A DNA stretch of 37,827 nt, from the NCBI GenBank assembly GCA_910577185.1, contig CAJTLR010000034.1, forward strand, positions 1-37,827, in the 5' to 3' direction. A program made the position numbers and the translations under genes. The stretch is from an uncultured Acetatifactor sp. GTDB taxonomy: Bacteria > Bacillota > Clostridia > Lachnospirales > Lachnospiraceae. Below the pieces are notes generated by a model. That model made no database searches. It was not told the DNA's origin and saw nothing but the letters and a program-made list of their open reading frames with translations. Shown here piece by piece: positions 23,847 through 33,138 of this stretch. Numbering within the stretch: the stretch's first letter is position 1; each line of letters starts with the position of its first letter.

Positions 23847-26690
23847 ATGGAAAAGGAAAAGAAAGACGAATCTTTTATGATGAAGCTGTCCACCCTGATC
23901 GTGGATAAGCGGAAAGGATTTTATCTGATTTTTATCATGCTGATTCTCTTCAGCATTGCCTCCATGAACAGGGTAAAGGTCAACAATGACCTGACATCCT
24001 ATCTGCCGGATACCACGGAGACCAGGCAGGGACTGGACCTGATGGAGGAACAGTTTCTCACATACGGCACTGCCCGTATCATGGTCTGCAATGTGACTTA
24101 TGAGGAGGCGGAAAAACTGGCTGACCGGCTGAAGGAGATGGAAGGTGTCAGCATGGTGGACTTCGACAACACCGAAGACTATTACCATGACATGGAAGCG
24201 CTTTTCAAAGTCACCTTTGACGGGCAGGCGGATGACCCGGCAGCGCTGGAATATCTGAACCGGGTGCTGGAAGAGCTTTCCGGGCAGGATGTATATTACA
24301 CTTCCGATATCGGCCAGGAGGAGAGGGACGCCGCAGACCTGAGCAATGATATGATTATCATTCTGATGCTGGCAGGTGTGGTCATTGTGGCGGTGCTTTT
24401 GTTTACTTCTTCCACCTACGCGGAAATACCGGTGTTTCTGATGACTTTTATTGTGGCTGCCATATTAAACAAGGGCACCAATTACTGGTTCGGCACCATA
24501 AGCTTTGTGACGGACTCCATAGCGGTGGTGCTGCAGCTGGCACTGGCAGTGGACTATGCCATCATTCTGTGTCACCGTTTCATGGAGGAGCATGAGGACA
24601 AGGACGCCAGGGACGCGGTGATCGTGGCTTTGAGCAAGGCCATCCCGGAAATTTCCTCCAGCTCCCTGACCACGGTTTCCGGTATGGTGGCCATGATGTT
24701 CATGCAGTTCCGGATTGGTTACGATATGGGTATCGTTCTGGCAAAGGCAATTGTCATGAGCCTGGTGTCCGTGTTCTTCCTGATGCCGGGGCTGCTGCTC
24801 ACCTTTGCGAAGGCCATAGACCATTCCCATCATAAAAGCTTTGTGCCCAGGATTACCGCAGTGGGAAAATTTTGTGTACATACCAGGTTTGTGGTGCCGC
24901 CCCTGCTGGTGGCAGCGGTGATTGTCAGTGCCATCCTTTCGGGAAAGGCCCATTATGTGTATGACGTGAACACGCTGGAATCCAAAACCATGAGCGAGAA
25001 CAAGTTCTCGGTATCCATGGTGAACCGGGAATTCGGAACCGTGAACCAGCTGGCGGTCATAGTGCCTAACGGTGATTACGAGAAGGAGGCGCAGGTTTTA
25101 AAAAGTCTGGAGAGAATGGAGGAAGTGAACTCCTGCATGGGTCTGGCCAATATCGAAGCCATGGACGGATATATCCTCACACAGCAGCTGACACCCAGGG
25201 AATTCGCGGAACTCATCGACCTGGACGTGGAGGTGGCAGATCTGCTGTATTCCGCCTATGCGGTAAACCACAGCAATTACGGGGCCATTCTGGGGGGAAT
25301 CGGCGAGTACAGGGTGCCGCTGATCGATATGTTCCTCTTTATATATGACCAGAAAGAAAACGGGAACATTACGCTGGAGGAGGAACTGGAGGAGACGCTG
25401 ACGGAAGCATATTCCCAGATCAGCATCGCAAGGGACCAGCTGCTGGGAGAGGACTGCAGCCGGTTTGTGCTGGAACTGTCCGTGCCGTCCGAGGGGGAAG
25501 AAACCTATGCCACGCTGGAAAAAATACGGAATACCGTTGCAGGGTATTACAATGCGGAGGATATTTACCTGGTGGGAAATTCCACCAGCAACAAGGACCT
25601 GAGCGATTCCTTCAGCATGGATAACAATATCATCACGGTGCTGACGGCATTGTTTGTAATGATCATTCTGCTGTTTACTTTCCAGTCAGCCGGCCTGCCG
25701 GTGCTGCTGGTACTGACCATTCAGGGCAGTATCTGGATGAATTTTTCCCTGCCTTATCTCACGGGGGAAGTGGTGTATTTCCTGGGATATCTGGTGGTTT
25801 CGGCCATTCAGATGGGCGCCACCATCGATTATGCCATTGTGATCACCAGCCGGTATATGGATATAAAAACTTATATGCCCATCAAAAAAGCCATTGTGGA
25901 ATCCCTGAACCAGGCATTCCCCACCATTGTCACCAGCGGTTCCATGCTTGTGGCGGCAGGCTTTATCATCAGCAATGTGTCTACCAATGCAGTGGTGGCA
26001 GCCATAGGGCTGGCACTGGGAAGGGGTACGCTGACGTCCATTGCGCTGGTACTGCTGGTACTGCCCCAGACATTGCTGACAGGCGACATTATTATAGAAA
26101 AAACAGCTTTCACTTTAAAACGGGAAGTGGGCAAACCCCTTCCCGCCGGAGGAAGAATCCGGATGTCAGGCCATATCAGGGGCTATGTGAACGGGATTGT
26201 GGAAGGAGACTTCAGCGGTGTCATTGACGGCGAGATGGGGGCTGTGGTGAGAGCCAGGGATGAAGTGGAGCATTTGAGAACTTATCCGGGAGAAGATATG
26301 GTGCCGAGGCTGGAAACGGGAGAGGCGGTGCAGGATGCCGCCGGGCAGGGGAAAGAAGAACCCGGGGCCGGGCCGGAACGCCATACGGAAGAATCATGGG
26401 AAGAAGTGCCGGAAAGCCGTACGGAAGGGATACGGGAAAACATTTCAGAATGCGGGCGTGGAAGTGCCCGGGAAACAGTGCCGGGAAGCCGTACAGAAGA
26501 AGTGCCGGAAAGCCATGGGGAAGAGCCATGGGAAGAAGTGCCGGAAAACACCATGGAAGCAGTGCCGGGGAGTGCTGGGACGGCGGTGCAGGAGGATGAG
26601 GCCGGTTCCGGAAATATGGGGAAGCGGGGAAGAAAGAAAATCAGAACAAGGAGGCGCAGAAATCATGAAGAAAAAGATCAATCCAGGTAA
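23847..26690 (+). CDS. MMPL/RND family transporter with long charged C-terminal tail
   Basis: This is a large membrane transporter of the RND superfamily, about 947 residues from the ATG at 23847 (GGGAGG four bases upstream; two in-frame ATGs lie up to 33 bases earlier). It has two repeats of one membrane helix, a big extracellular loop and five further helices. Each half carries a conserved aspartate, in ALAVDYAIILCHRF and GATIDYAIVITSRY, probably for proton coupling. After the last helix comes a glycine-rich stretch (GHIRGYVNGIVEGDFSG), then about 130 residues rich in Glu and Pro with imperfect EEVPES repeats, ending in a basic patch (KRGRKKIRTRRRR). Firmicute MMPL proteins export lipids, peptides or drugs. 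It is probably repressed by the divergent TetR protein and overlaps the GLUG-protein gene by 26 bases. Confidence 0.92.
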   Translation: MEKEKKDESFMMKLSTLIVDKRKGFYLIFIMLILFSIASMNRVKVNNDLTSYLPDTTETRQGLDLMEEQFLTYGTARIMVCNVTYEEAEKLADRLKEMEGVSMVDFDNTEDYYHDMEALFKVTFDGQADDPAALEYLNRVLEELSGQDVYYTSDIGQEERDAADLSNDMIIILMLAGVVIVAVLLFTSSTYAEIPVFLMTFIVAAILNKGTNYWFGTISFVTDSIAVVLQLALAVDYAIILCHRFMEEHEDKDARDAVIVALSKAIPEISSSSLTTVSGMVAMMFMQFRIGYDMGIVLAKAIVMSLVSVFFLMPGLLLTFAKAIDHSHHKSFVPRITAVGKFCVHTRFVVPPLLVAAVIVSAILSGKAHYVYDVNTLESKTMSENKFSVSMVNREFGTVNQLAVIVPNGDYEKEAQVLKSLERMEEVNSCMGLANIEAMDGYILTQQLTPREFAELIDLDVEVADLLYSAYAVNHSNYGAILGGIGEYRVPLIDMFLFIYDQKENGNITLEEELEETLTEAYSQISIARDQLLGEDCSRFVLELSVPSEGEETYATLEKIRNTVAGYYNAEDIYLVGNSTSNKDLSDSFSMDNNIITVLTALFVMIILLFTFQSAGLPVLLVLTIQGSIWMNFSLPYLTGEVVYFLGYLVVSAIQMGATIDYAIVITSRYMDIKTYMPIKKAIVESLNQAFPTIVTSGSMLVAAGFIISNVSTNAVVAAIGLALGRGTLTSIALVLLVLPQTLLTGDIIIEKTAFTLKREVGKPLPAGGRIRMSGHIRGYVNGIVEGDFSGVIDGEMGAVVRARDEVEHLRTYPGEDMVPRLETGEAVQDAAGQGKEEPGAGPERHTEESWEEVPESRTEGIRENISECGRGSARETVPGSRTEEVPESHGEEPWEEVPENTMEAVPGSAGTAVQEDEAGSGNMGKRGRKKIRTRRRRNHEEKDQSR

Positions 26691-29600
26691 AAAGGCTTTG
26701 TCCGTCATGCTTGTTTTGGTTCTGGCTGCCGCAAATGTGCTTTCCGCCAGTGCGGAAGAATATCCTGTCTACGGACAGTTCCTTTCCGGGGAGTACAGAG
26801 AGGATACCCCGCTGCCGGAAGAAGCGTATACGGTGCTGGGGATATCCTCGGAGGATGAACTGGTGCAGCTGGCTGCGGACTGCCAGGTGGACGCCTGGTC
26901 CCGGGATAAATATATCAAACTGGAGAAGGATATTGTTCTCCGGCAGAACAGGGGAGTGGTGATTCCCAGCTTCGGCGGCATCTTTGACGGCGGAGGCCAT
27001 AAGATCACAGGGCTTGAGATAACGGACGCCGGTTCGTCCATGGGATTGTTCCGCTATGTACAGGAAGGCGGCACCGTCCGGAACCTGTCTGTTCTGGGCA
27101 GGGTGCATCCGGAGGGCACAAAAAGCAGAATCGGCATTCTGGCGGGAGTCAATTACGGCAGTATCATAAACTGCAGCGTGGGAGGCAGTGTGGCAGCGGC
27201 GGAAAAAGCCGGCGGTATTGCCGGAGTCAATGAGGCTTCCGGTGAGATCAGGAGGTGTCATTCTGCCGCCAGTGTGACGGGGGATCACTTTACCGGGGGC
27301 ATTTGCGGCGTCAATGAGGGGACATTGAACAATTGCACCAATTCCGGCAGCATCAACACATACAGTAAGGAGGTTTCCTATGACCTGGAGGACATCACCC
27401 TTGAAAATCTGGAAGATATGGGCGGCACGGAAAATGTGTCGGCACACACGGATACCGGAGGGATTGCGGGATATTCCCGGGGCAAGATATATTACTGCTC
27501 CAATTCCGGAAAGGTGGGGTATCAGCATGTAGGTTATAACACTGGGGGGATCGTGGGCCGGCTGCACCAGGGGTATCTGCAGAACTGCACCAACACAGGC
27601 TATATTCTGGGACGAAAGGATGTGGGAGGCATTGCGGGGCAGATGGAGCCTTTTCTGGAGATCCAGTACATGAATGACAAACTCAGTGAGATCGACAGGG
27701 AAGCGGCAGTCTTTTTTGACCTGCTGGAGGCATCCCACGAAGAGCTGAGCGGCTACGGAAGCCAGGCCTCGGAGCTGACAAAAGGAATCAGCGCCCATCT
27801 GTCGGCGGCGTCCGCAGCCGGGGGAAATCTCACCGGCACGGCCAATGAACTGTGGTATATCTACAATCAGGAACTGACCGGCATCAGCAGTGATTTAAGC
27901 CGCCTCAATCAGGAACTGGCAGACCAGGCGGCCGCTGACCGGGACAAACCGAAAGATGAAGTGACAGATGGAAATCAGGAGGATGATACGGAAGATAATA
28001 CGGATAACAATATATTAGATGTGGAAAAACCGTCCATTGACAATGGGCAGTCCGGGGAATCCTCCCGGATCACGGTGAATGGGGACTGGAAACCGGATAA
28101 AATACCGGGAAACCAGGTGGATATCGAGAGTTATCTGGCGGCGCTCAGAAGATTCGGCGAGGGAACCAGCACCCATCTGGCAAACATTACCACGGCCACA
28201 GGCGACAGAAGCGGCGGGATCAGCAGTAACCTGGAAAGCCTGAACCGGGAACTGGCCGCGGCGGGCGACCAGCTGGTGCAGCTGGCAGACGTACTGCAGC
28301 AGGGAACGGAGCGGACATCGGCCAATGTGGATGCCCTGATGGCCCAGGGGAAGGTCCTGCGCCGTTCTATCAGCGGGCTGAGGGACGATCTGTTCCGCTA
28401 TGAGGGCATTACCGTGGAAGATGCCTCGGATGAGGCGCCTGCGGACGAGGCAGGCAGTCCCGGGGCGGATTCCGGGGACGCGGAGAATGCTTCCGGGGAA
28501 GATTCCGGCACGGCGGAGGATACCACGGAGGCATATTATGACACTTCTTCTTTCCAGCAGGGTAAAATTACGCTTTGTATCAATCAGGGGACTGTGGAAG
28601 CGGATACCAATGTGGGCGGTATCGTGGGGCAGGTGGCCACGGAATATGATTTTGATCCGGAGGACGATATTTCCATCAGCGGTGCGGAAAGCTTCCATAT
28701 TGAGCAGACCCTGAAGGCTGTCATACGGGAAAGCTGCAACCAGGGCGATATTACAGGAAAAAAGGATTATGTGGGCGGCATTGTGGGAAAGGCTGATTAC
28801 GGGGCCGTGGTTTCCTGCGAGTCTTACGGGAAAGTGGCCAGCACGGACGGAAGTTACGTGGGGGGAATCGCCGGCTTTTCCGGCTACTGTGTCAGAAGCT
28901 CCTACACCATGGGAGAATTGTCCGGAAAAAATTATGTGGGAGGCATCGCGGGCCGGGGAAGCGATGTGTTTTACAGCTATGCCTGCCCGGAACTGGAGTT
29001 TTCCGGCGAATACGGGGGCTCCATTGCGGGCAGTCTGGAGGAACAGGGCACTTTGTACGGCAATTATTATGTGAAGGGAAATGTGCCCGGTGTGGATTCC
29101 GTGGGCCATGAGGGAGGGGCTACGCCCCTGGATTATGCAGAATTCTGTGGCAGGGAGGAAGTGCCGGATGCCTTTTCGCACTTCACGGTGATTTTCCAGG
29201 CAGAGGGACAGAAACTGGCGGAATTCCAGTGTGAATACGGCGGGTCCATAGACGGAACCCGGATTCCGGAAATTCCGCAGAAGGAAGGATATTATGGCCT
29301 GTGGCCGGACTTTGATTTCGGCCATGTGACATGCAGTAAGGTGCTGGAGGCGCGGTATGAAAAATGGATCACTTCCCTGGCAAGCGCCGAAAAGGACCCC
29401 CAGGGCAGGGCGCTGGTTCTGGTGCAGGGACAATTTCTGCCGGAACAGAGACTGGTGCTGGAAGAAGGGGCGGAAGGCACGGACTTTTCCATTGTGACCC
29501 TGGATGGGGAGGAAGTTGTTGCGGGAGAGGATACACAGCCCGTCCGGGTGCGGGTGCCCTATGGGGATGGGGATCCGGAAGACGCGGTGGTGGAAATCCG

Positions 29601-29823
29601 GACGGAGGCCGGGTTCCGGACAGTGCCGACCACCGTGACAGGCCATTATCTGGAATTTTCCATGGACCGGCCGGGCACATTCCGGGTGACGGTTCTGGAG
29701 CGGGAGGAATATAATGGGGCCATGGTCCTGGGTGCCGGGGCGGGAGCCTGTATTCTGCTGGTGATTTTGCTCATGGGAAAAATCAGGAAACGGAGAAAGA
29801 CAAAAAAAGAAAATTTCTCGTAA
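26665..29823 (+). CDS. Secreted, membrane-anchored GLUG-repeat surface protein
   Basis: This 1052-residue surface protein has a signal peptide ending SASA-EE (cleavage after about residue 30), then an extracellular part with two groups of GLUG-type beta-helix repeats. Recognisable GGIAG/GGIVG units lie at about 183-325 (AGGIAGVN, GGICGVNEG, TGGIAGYS, TGGIVGRL, VGGIAGQM) and again in the 600s-700s (VGGIVGQV, VGGIVGKA, VGGIAGFS, VGGIAGRG). Between them is a helical, probably coiled-coil region with a Asp/Asn/Glu-rich linker (about 330-560). Near the C-terminus is one membrane helix (GAMVLGAGAGACILLVILLM) followed by a basic tail. AAGGAGG lies ten bases before the ATG, inside the end of the MMPL gene. 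Coupling to the transporter suggests a shared cell-surface export or assembly function, not otherwise defined. Confidence 0.87.
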   Translation: MKKKINPGKKALSVMLVLVLAAANVLSASAEEYPVYGQFLSGEYREDTPLPEEAYTVLGISSEDELVQLAADCQVDAWSRDKYIKLEKDIVLRQNRGVVIPSFGGIFDGGGHKITGLEITDAGSSMGLFRYVQEGGTVRNLSVLGRVHPEGTKSRIGILAGVNYGSIINCSVGGSVAAAEKAGGIAGVNEASGEIRRCHSAASVTGDHFTGGICGVNEGTLNNCTNSGSINTYSKEVSYDLEDITLENLEDMGGTENVSAHTDTGGIAGYSRGKIYYCSNSGKVGYQHVGYNTGGIVGRLHQGYLQNCTNTGYILGRKDVGGIAGQMEPFLEIQYMNDKLSEIDREAAVFFDLLEASHEELSGYGSQASELTKGISAHLSAASAAGGNLTGTANELWYIYNQELTGISSDLSRLNQELADQAAADRDKPKDEVTDGNQEDDTEDNTDNNILDVEKPSIDNGQSGESSRITVNGDWKPDKIPGNQVDIESYLAALRRFGEGTSTHLANITTATGDRSGGISSNLESLNRELAAAGDQLVQLADVLQQGTERTSANVDALMAQGKVLRRSISGLRDDLFRYEGITVEDASDEAPADEAGSPGADSGDAENASGEDSGTAEDTTEAYYDTSSFQQGKITLCINQGTVEADTNVGGIVGQVATEYDFDPEDDISISGAESFHIEQTLKAVIRESCNQGDITGKKDYVGGIVGKADYGAVVSCESYGKVASTDGSYVGGIAGFSGYCVRSSYTMGELSGKNYVGGIAGRGSDVFYSYACPELEFSGEYGGSIAGSLEEQGTLYGNYYVKGNVPGVDSVGHEGGATPLDYAEFCGREEVPDAFSHFTVIFQAEGQKLAEFQCEYGGSIDGTRIPEIPQKEGYYGLWPDFDFGHVTCSKVLEARYEKWITSLASAEKDPQGRALVLVQGQFLPEQRLVLEEGAEGTDFSIVTLDGEEVVAGEDTQPVRVRVPYGDGDPEDAVVEIRTEAGFRTVPTTVTGHYLEFSMDRPGTFRVTVLEREEYNGAMVLGAGAGACILLVILLMGKIRKRRKTKKENFS

Positions 29824-29839
29824 ATTTTTCAAAGAAATA

Positions 29840-29868
29840 TATACAGCACATTTGAAAACGGTTAAAAT
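29840..29868 (+). promoter_or_regulatory. Possible promoter of the dipeptidase gene
   Basis: TATACA (29840-29845) and TAAAAT (29863-29868) are separated by 17 bases, about 80 bases before the dipeptidase ATG. Confidence 0.4.
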
Positions 29869-29947
29869 AGAGAGAGGCAGCCACTTGGCTTGTTGCCCGC
29901 GGGAATAAATGGATGGCCTGGCAGTGAATGAAAGGAGCTGAGATCAA

Positions 29948-31399
29948 ATGGGCGTATTGGCAAACCTGGAACCAAAGAGTGTATTTTATTTTTTTGAGGA
30001 GATTACGAAGATTCCCCACGGGTCGGGGAATGTGGGGCAGATCAGCGATTATCTGGCGAAGTTTGCGGAGGAACGGGGACTTTTCTGCATTCAGGATGAA
30101 TGGAAGAATATTATCATGGTAAAGGAAGCGGCTCCCGGTTATGAAGAGGAACCCACCGTGATTCTGCAGGGACATATGGACATGGTGGCAGTGAAGAAGC
30201 CGGACTGTGACATTGACATGAGGACGGAGGGGCTTAAGGTTTTGGTGCAGGGAGACGAAATCTCTGCAGAGGGCACCAGCCTGGGCGGGGATGACGGCAT
30301 TGCGGTGGCATATGCCCTGGCGCTTCTTGACGCAGAAACCATAAAACATCCCCGTCTGGAAGTGATCATCACCGTGGACGAGGAAGTGGGCATGGACGGC
30401 GCCAGGGGCATCGACCTGTCCATGCTGAAGGGCAGCCGCATGATCAATCTGGATTCGGAGGAGGAAGGCATCTTCCTGACCAGCTGTGCGGGAGGGGCAA
30501 GGGTAAAATGTCTCCTTCCGGTGAAGGCGGGGGAGAGAAAGGGCTGTGCGGCAGAAATCCTGGTGGGCGGTCTCAGGGGCGGACATTCCGGCGGTGAGAT
30601 CCAGAAGGAGGGTGGAAATTCAAACTGTCTCTTCGGGAGACTTTTGTACCGGCTGTCCAGGGAGATGCCCGTGGGCATATGTGAGATCAGCGGCGGGCTG
30701 GCCGACAATGCCATTCCAAGGGAGACGAAGGGGGTTCTCCTGACAGAAGAAAAAGACCGGGAAAGGTTCCAGGAAATCGTCAGGACTGTGGAAGCACAGA
30801 TTCAGGGGGAACTTGCCACCAAGGATCCGGGATTTTTCATCCGCATGACAGAGAGGGAAACCGGGACATACCGCTGTACGGAGCCGGAAGACACAAAGCG
30901 CGCCGCGGCATTTCTCACATCCCTGCCGGGCGGAGTGCAGGCCATGAGCGCGGACATACCGGGGCTGGTGGAGACTTCCCTGAACATGGGTATCCTGAAA
31001 TGGGAGGGAGATTCCCTTCTGGCGGAATTTTCCGTGCGCAGCAGCGTGGAGAGCGCGAAATATGCACTGATTGACAAAATGTGTGCGGTGACGGAAATGG
31101 CTGGGGGCAGCAATGTGGTATCCGGGGATTATCCGGGCTGGAAATACCGCAAGGATTCGCCCCTGCGGAAAAAAATGGTGGCGTTGTATGAAAAAATGTA
31201 CGGGAAGTCTCCCAGGGTGGAAGCCATCCATGCAGGTCTGGAGTGCGGGATTCTGGGAAGCAAGATAAAGGATCTGGACTGTGTGGCCATGGGGCCCGAC
31301 ATGAGCGGAATCCATACCACGGAGGAGACCCTGAGTATTTCCTCTGCCGCGCGGGTGTGGGATTATCTGGTGAGACTTCTGGAGGAGAAGGAAGGATAA
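29948..31399 (+). CDS. pepD: M20 family aminoacyl-histidine dipeptidase (PepD-like)
   Basis: This cytoplasmic metallopeptidase cleaves dipeptides such as Xaa-His. The 483-residue length and domain layout match PepD. Zinc-site residues are visible: His76 and Asp78 (LQGHMDMV), bridging Asp115 (SLGGDDG), the Glu145-Glu146 pair (TVDEEVGMDG), Asp173 (INLDSEEEG) and a late His (GIHTTEE). A lid/dimerisation domain (GLRGGHSGGEI onward) lies between the halves. The start follows AAAGGAG by ten bases. It appears to be monocistronic, with its own possible promoter and a large hairpin immediately downstream. Confidence 0.93.
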   Translation: MGVLANLEPKSVFYFFEEITKIPHGSGNVGQISDYLAKFAEERGLFCIQDEWKNIIMVKEAAPGYEEEPTVILQGHMDMVAVKKPDCDIDMRTEGLKVLVQGDEISAEGTSLGGDDGIAVAYALALLDAETIKHPRLEVIITVDEEVGMDGARGIDLSMLKGSRMINLDSEEEGIFLTSCAGGARVKCLLPVKAGERKGCAAEILVGGLRGGHSGGEIQKEGGNSNCLFGRLLYRLSREMPVGICEISGGLADNAIPRETKGVLLTEEKDRERFQEIVRTVEAQIQGELATKDPGFFIRMTERETGTYRCTEPEDTKRAAAFLTSLPGGVQAMSADIPGLVETSLNMGILKWEGDSLLAEFSVRSSVESAKYALIDKMCAVTEMAGGSNVVSGDYPGWKYRKDSPLRKKMVALYEKMYGKSPRVEAIHAGLECGILGSKIKDLDCVAMGPDMSGIHTTEETLSISSAARVWDYLVRLLEEKEG

Positions 31400-31402
31400 G
31401 GA

Positions 31403-31480
31403 CAGACTCGCAGCGTCCGTCCCAGCCGGCGGTTCAGGATACCTGGACCGCCGGATTTGCGTGGCGGCGCGGACAGTCTG
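31403..31480. repeat. Nested inverted repeat with a 13-bp hairpin core
   Basis: The inner hairpin pairs 31426-31438 with 31442-31454 (CCGGCGGTTCAGG/CCTGGACCGCCGG, one wobble pair) around a 3-base loop. Outer arms CAGACT (31403-31408) with AGTCTG (31475-31480) and GTCCG with CGGAC enclose it. It begins just after the dipeptidase stop but has no T-run, so it may be an mRNA 3'-end hairpin or a small palindromic repeat element. Confidence 0.65.
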
Positions 31481-31595
31481 CCGGACCGGGGCGGGCACAG
31501 GACAGAATCCGGGCGGGTTTTTGGACAAAACCGGGACAGGCCGGGAAGATGTCCGGAGTTTACAAAATTTTAAGCATAAAAATACCCGAAATCAT

Positions 31596-31624
31596 TTGTG
31601 TTTTGGAATCTTGTATGCTATAAT
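31596..31624 (+). promoter_or_regulatory. Strong promoter of the tig-clpP-clpX operon
   Basis: TTGTGT (31596-31601), 17-base spacer and a perfect TATAAT (31619-31624) with an extended -10 TGC directly before it. The start point would be near 31631. No CtsR-type or CIRCE operator was recognised around it. Confidence 0.78.
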
Positions 31625-31779
31625 CTGTGTGATTGTGGCTGTGTCTGCGGTTTTGTCGGTTTTCTTCGCAGGGAAGAAGCTTTTTGAATCAGTGACAGGA
31701 AGATGACAGGATAGAAGGTTTTCTTTCAATAATGACAATAAAATAAATGGGACACAGGATTGAAGGAGGAAGTGTAACG

Positions 31780-33066
31780 ATGAGTTTACAGGTAGAGAAA
31801 TTAGAGAACAATATGGCGAGACTGACCATCGAAGTACCTGCAGAGGAGTTGGAGAAAGCGATTGAGGGCGCATACCAGAAGAACAGAAATAAGATCAGCC
31901 TGCCCGGATTCCGGAAGGGCAAGGCTCCCCGGAAGATGCTGGAACAGATGTACGGCAAAAGTCTTTTTTACGAAGATGCGGCTAACGCACTGATCCCGGA
32001 AGCCTATGAGAAGGCTTATGACGAATGCGGCGAGGAAATCGTGTCCAGTCCCAAGGTGGACGTTGTACAGATAGAGTCGGGAAAACCTTTTATTTTTACC
32101 GCGGAAGTGGCCCTGAAGCCCGGTGTGACCCTGGGGCAGTATAAAGGTGTCAAAGTGGACAAGATAGAGATGGACGTGACGGAGGAAGAGATCACCGCGG
32201 AGATCGACAAGGAGAGAGAGAAAAACTCCAGGACGGCGGAGGTTGAGGGCCGCGCCGTGAAGGAAGGTGATATCGCCACCATAGATTTTGAAGGTTTTGT
32301 GGACGGCGTGGCGTTTGAAGGCGGAAAGGGAAATGACTATCCCCTGACCATCGGTTCCCATGCGTTTATTCCCGGCTTTGAGGAGGCCCTGATCGGCGCC
32401 CAGGTGGGTGTGGAACAGGATGTAAACGTCACATTCCCCGAGGATTATCAGGCGGAGGATCTGGCTGGGAAGGCAGCCGTGTTCAAATGTACGGTGACGA
32501 AGCTTCAGGAGAAGCAGCTTCCGGAGCTTGATGATGATTTTGTGGGCGAGGTTTCCGAGGAAAGCGATACCGTGGAAGAGTACAGGGAGGAAATCAAAAA
32601 CAAGATTGCCGCCCGCAAGGCAGACGAGGCAAAGGCGAAAAAGGAAGAAGCCGTGGTGGATGCCATTATCGCGGATGCACAGATGGATATTCCGGATGCC
32701 ATGCTTGATACCCAGCAGAGACAGATGATTCAGGAATATGCCCAGAGACTGCAGTATCAGGGGATTTCCTTTGAGCAGTACCTGCAGTTCACCGGCATGA
32801 CGCATGAGATGCTGATGGACCAGGTGAAGCCCCAGGCCCTGAGAAGAATCCAGTCCAGGCTGGTGCTGGAGGCAGTTGTGGCAGCAGAGAATATCACGGC
32901 CACAGAGGAAGAAATTGAGGAAGAACTGAAGAAAATGGCGGAAGCCTACCGTGTGGAAAACGACAAAGTGGAAGAAATGCTTGGAAAAGATGGCAGAAAG
33001 CAGATTGCAGATGACATTTGTGTCAGAAAAGCTGCCGATTTTGTGGTGGAAAACGCGGCAGAATGA
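31780..33066 (+). CDS. tig: Trigger factor (ribosome-associated chaperone and prolyl isomerase)
   Basis: Trigger factor binds the ribosome exit tunnel and shields nascent chains. The 428-residue protein has the N-terminal ribosome-binding signature GFRKGKAPRKMLEQ (about residues 45-58). A central FKBP-type domain follows (GDIATIDFEGFVDGVAFEGG through IGSHAFIPGFEEALIGAQVG), then a long helical C-terminal domain. The ATG at 31780 follows AAGGAGG by about ten bases; an in-frame ATG 33 bases upstream lacks a binding site. It is the first gene of the protein quality-control operon with clpP and clpX, the common Firmicute order. Confidence 0.97.
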   Translation: MSLQVEKLENNMARLTIEVPAEELEKAIEGAYQKNRNKISLPGFRKGKAPRKMLEQMYGKSLFYEDAANALIPEAYEKAYDECGEEIVSSPKVDVVQIESGKPFIFTAEVALKPGVTLGQYKGVKVDKIEMDVTEEEITAEIDKEREKNSRTAEVEGRAVKEGDIATIDFEGFVDGVAFEGGKGNDYPLTIGSHAFIPGFEEALIGAQVGVEQDVNVTFPEDYQAEDLAGKAAVFKCTVTKLQEKQLPELDDDFVGEVSEESDTVEEYREEIKNKIAARKADEAKAKKEEAVVDAIIADAQMDIPDAMLDTQQRQMIQEYAQRLQYQGISFEQYLQFTGMTHEMLMDQVKPQALRRIQSRLVLEAVVAAENITATEEEIEEELKKMAEAYRVENDKVEEMLGKDGRKQIADDICVRKAADFVVENAAE

Positions 33067-33138
33067 ATATTGGCGTGTGGCCGGGTATAATAAATAGAGC
33101 GGCCGGATGCGGAAACCGAAATGGAGGTAATTTGGCGA

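Larger units (their letters stand above)
31400..31779. other. Intergenic region between dipeptidase and trigger factor
   Basis: These 380 bases contain a nested inverted repeat (31403-31480), GC-rich sequence to about 31560, and then a clear promoter (31596-31624) that begins the tig operon with a leader of about 150 bases. No gene with a ribosome binding site was seen. Confidence 0.6.

Noticed and set aside
28015..29832. Long minus-strand open frame opposite the GLUG protein
   Set aside because: It mirrors the repetitive coding strand and has no translation signals.
31611..31706. Short hydrophobic open frame (LYAIICVIVAVSAVLSVFFAG) before tig
   Set aside because: It has no ribosome binding site or good start, and its first codons overlap the -10 box of the tig promoter. 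It is probably chance.
33070..33091. TTGGCG and TATAAT between tig and clpP as a promoter
   Set aside because: The boxes are only 10 bases apart and no better -35 lies at 16-18 bases, although the -10 itself is perfect.
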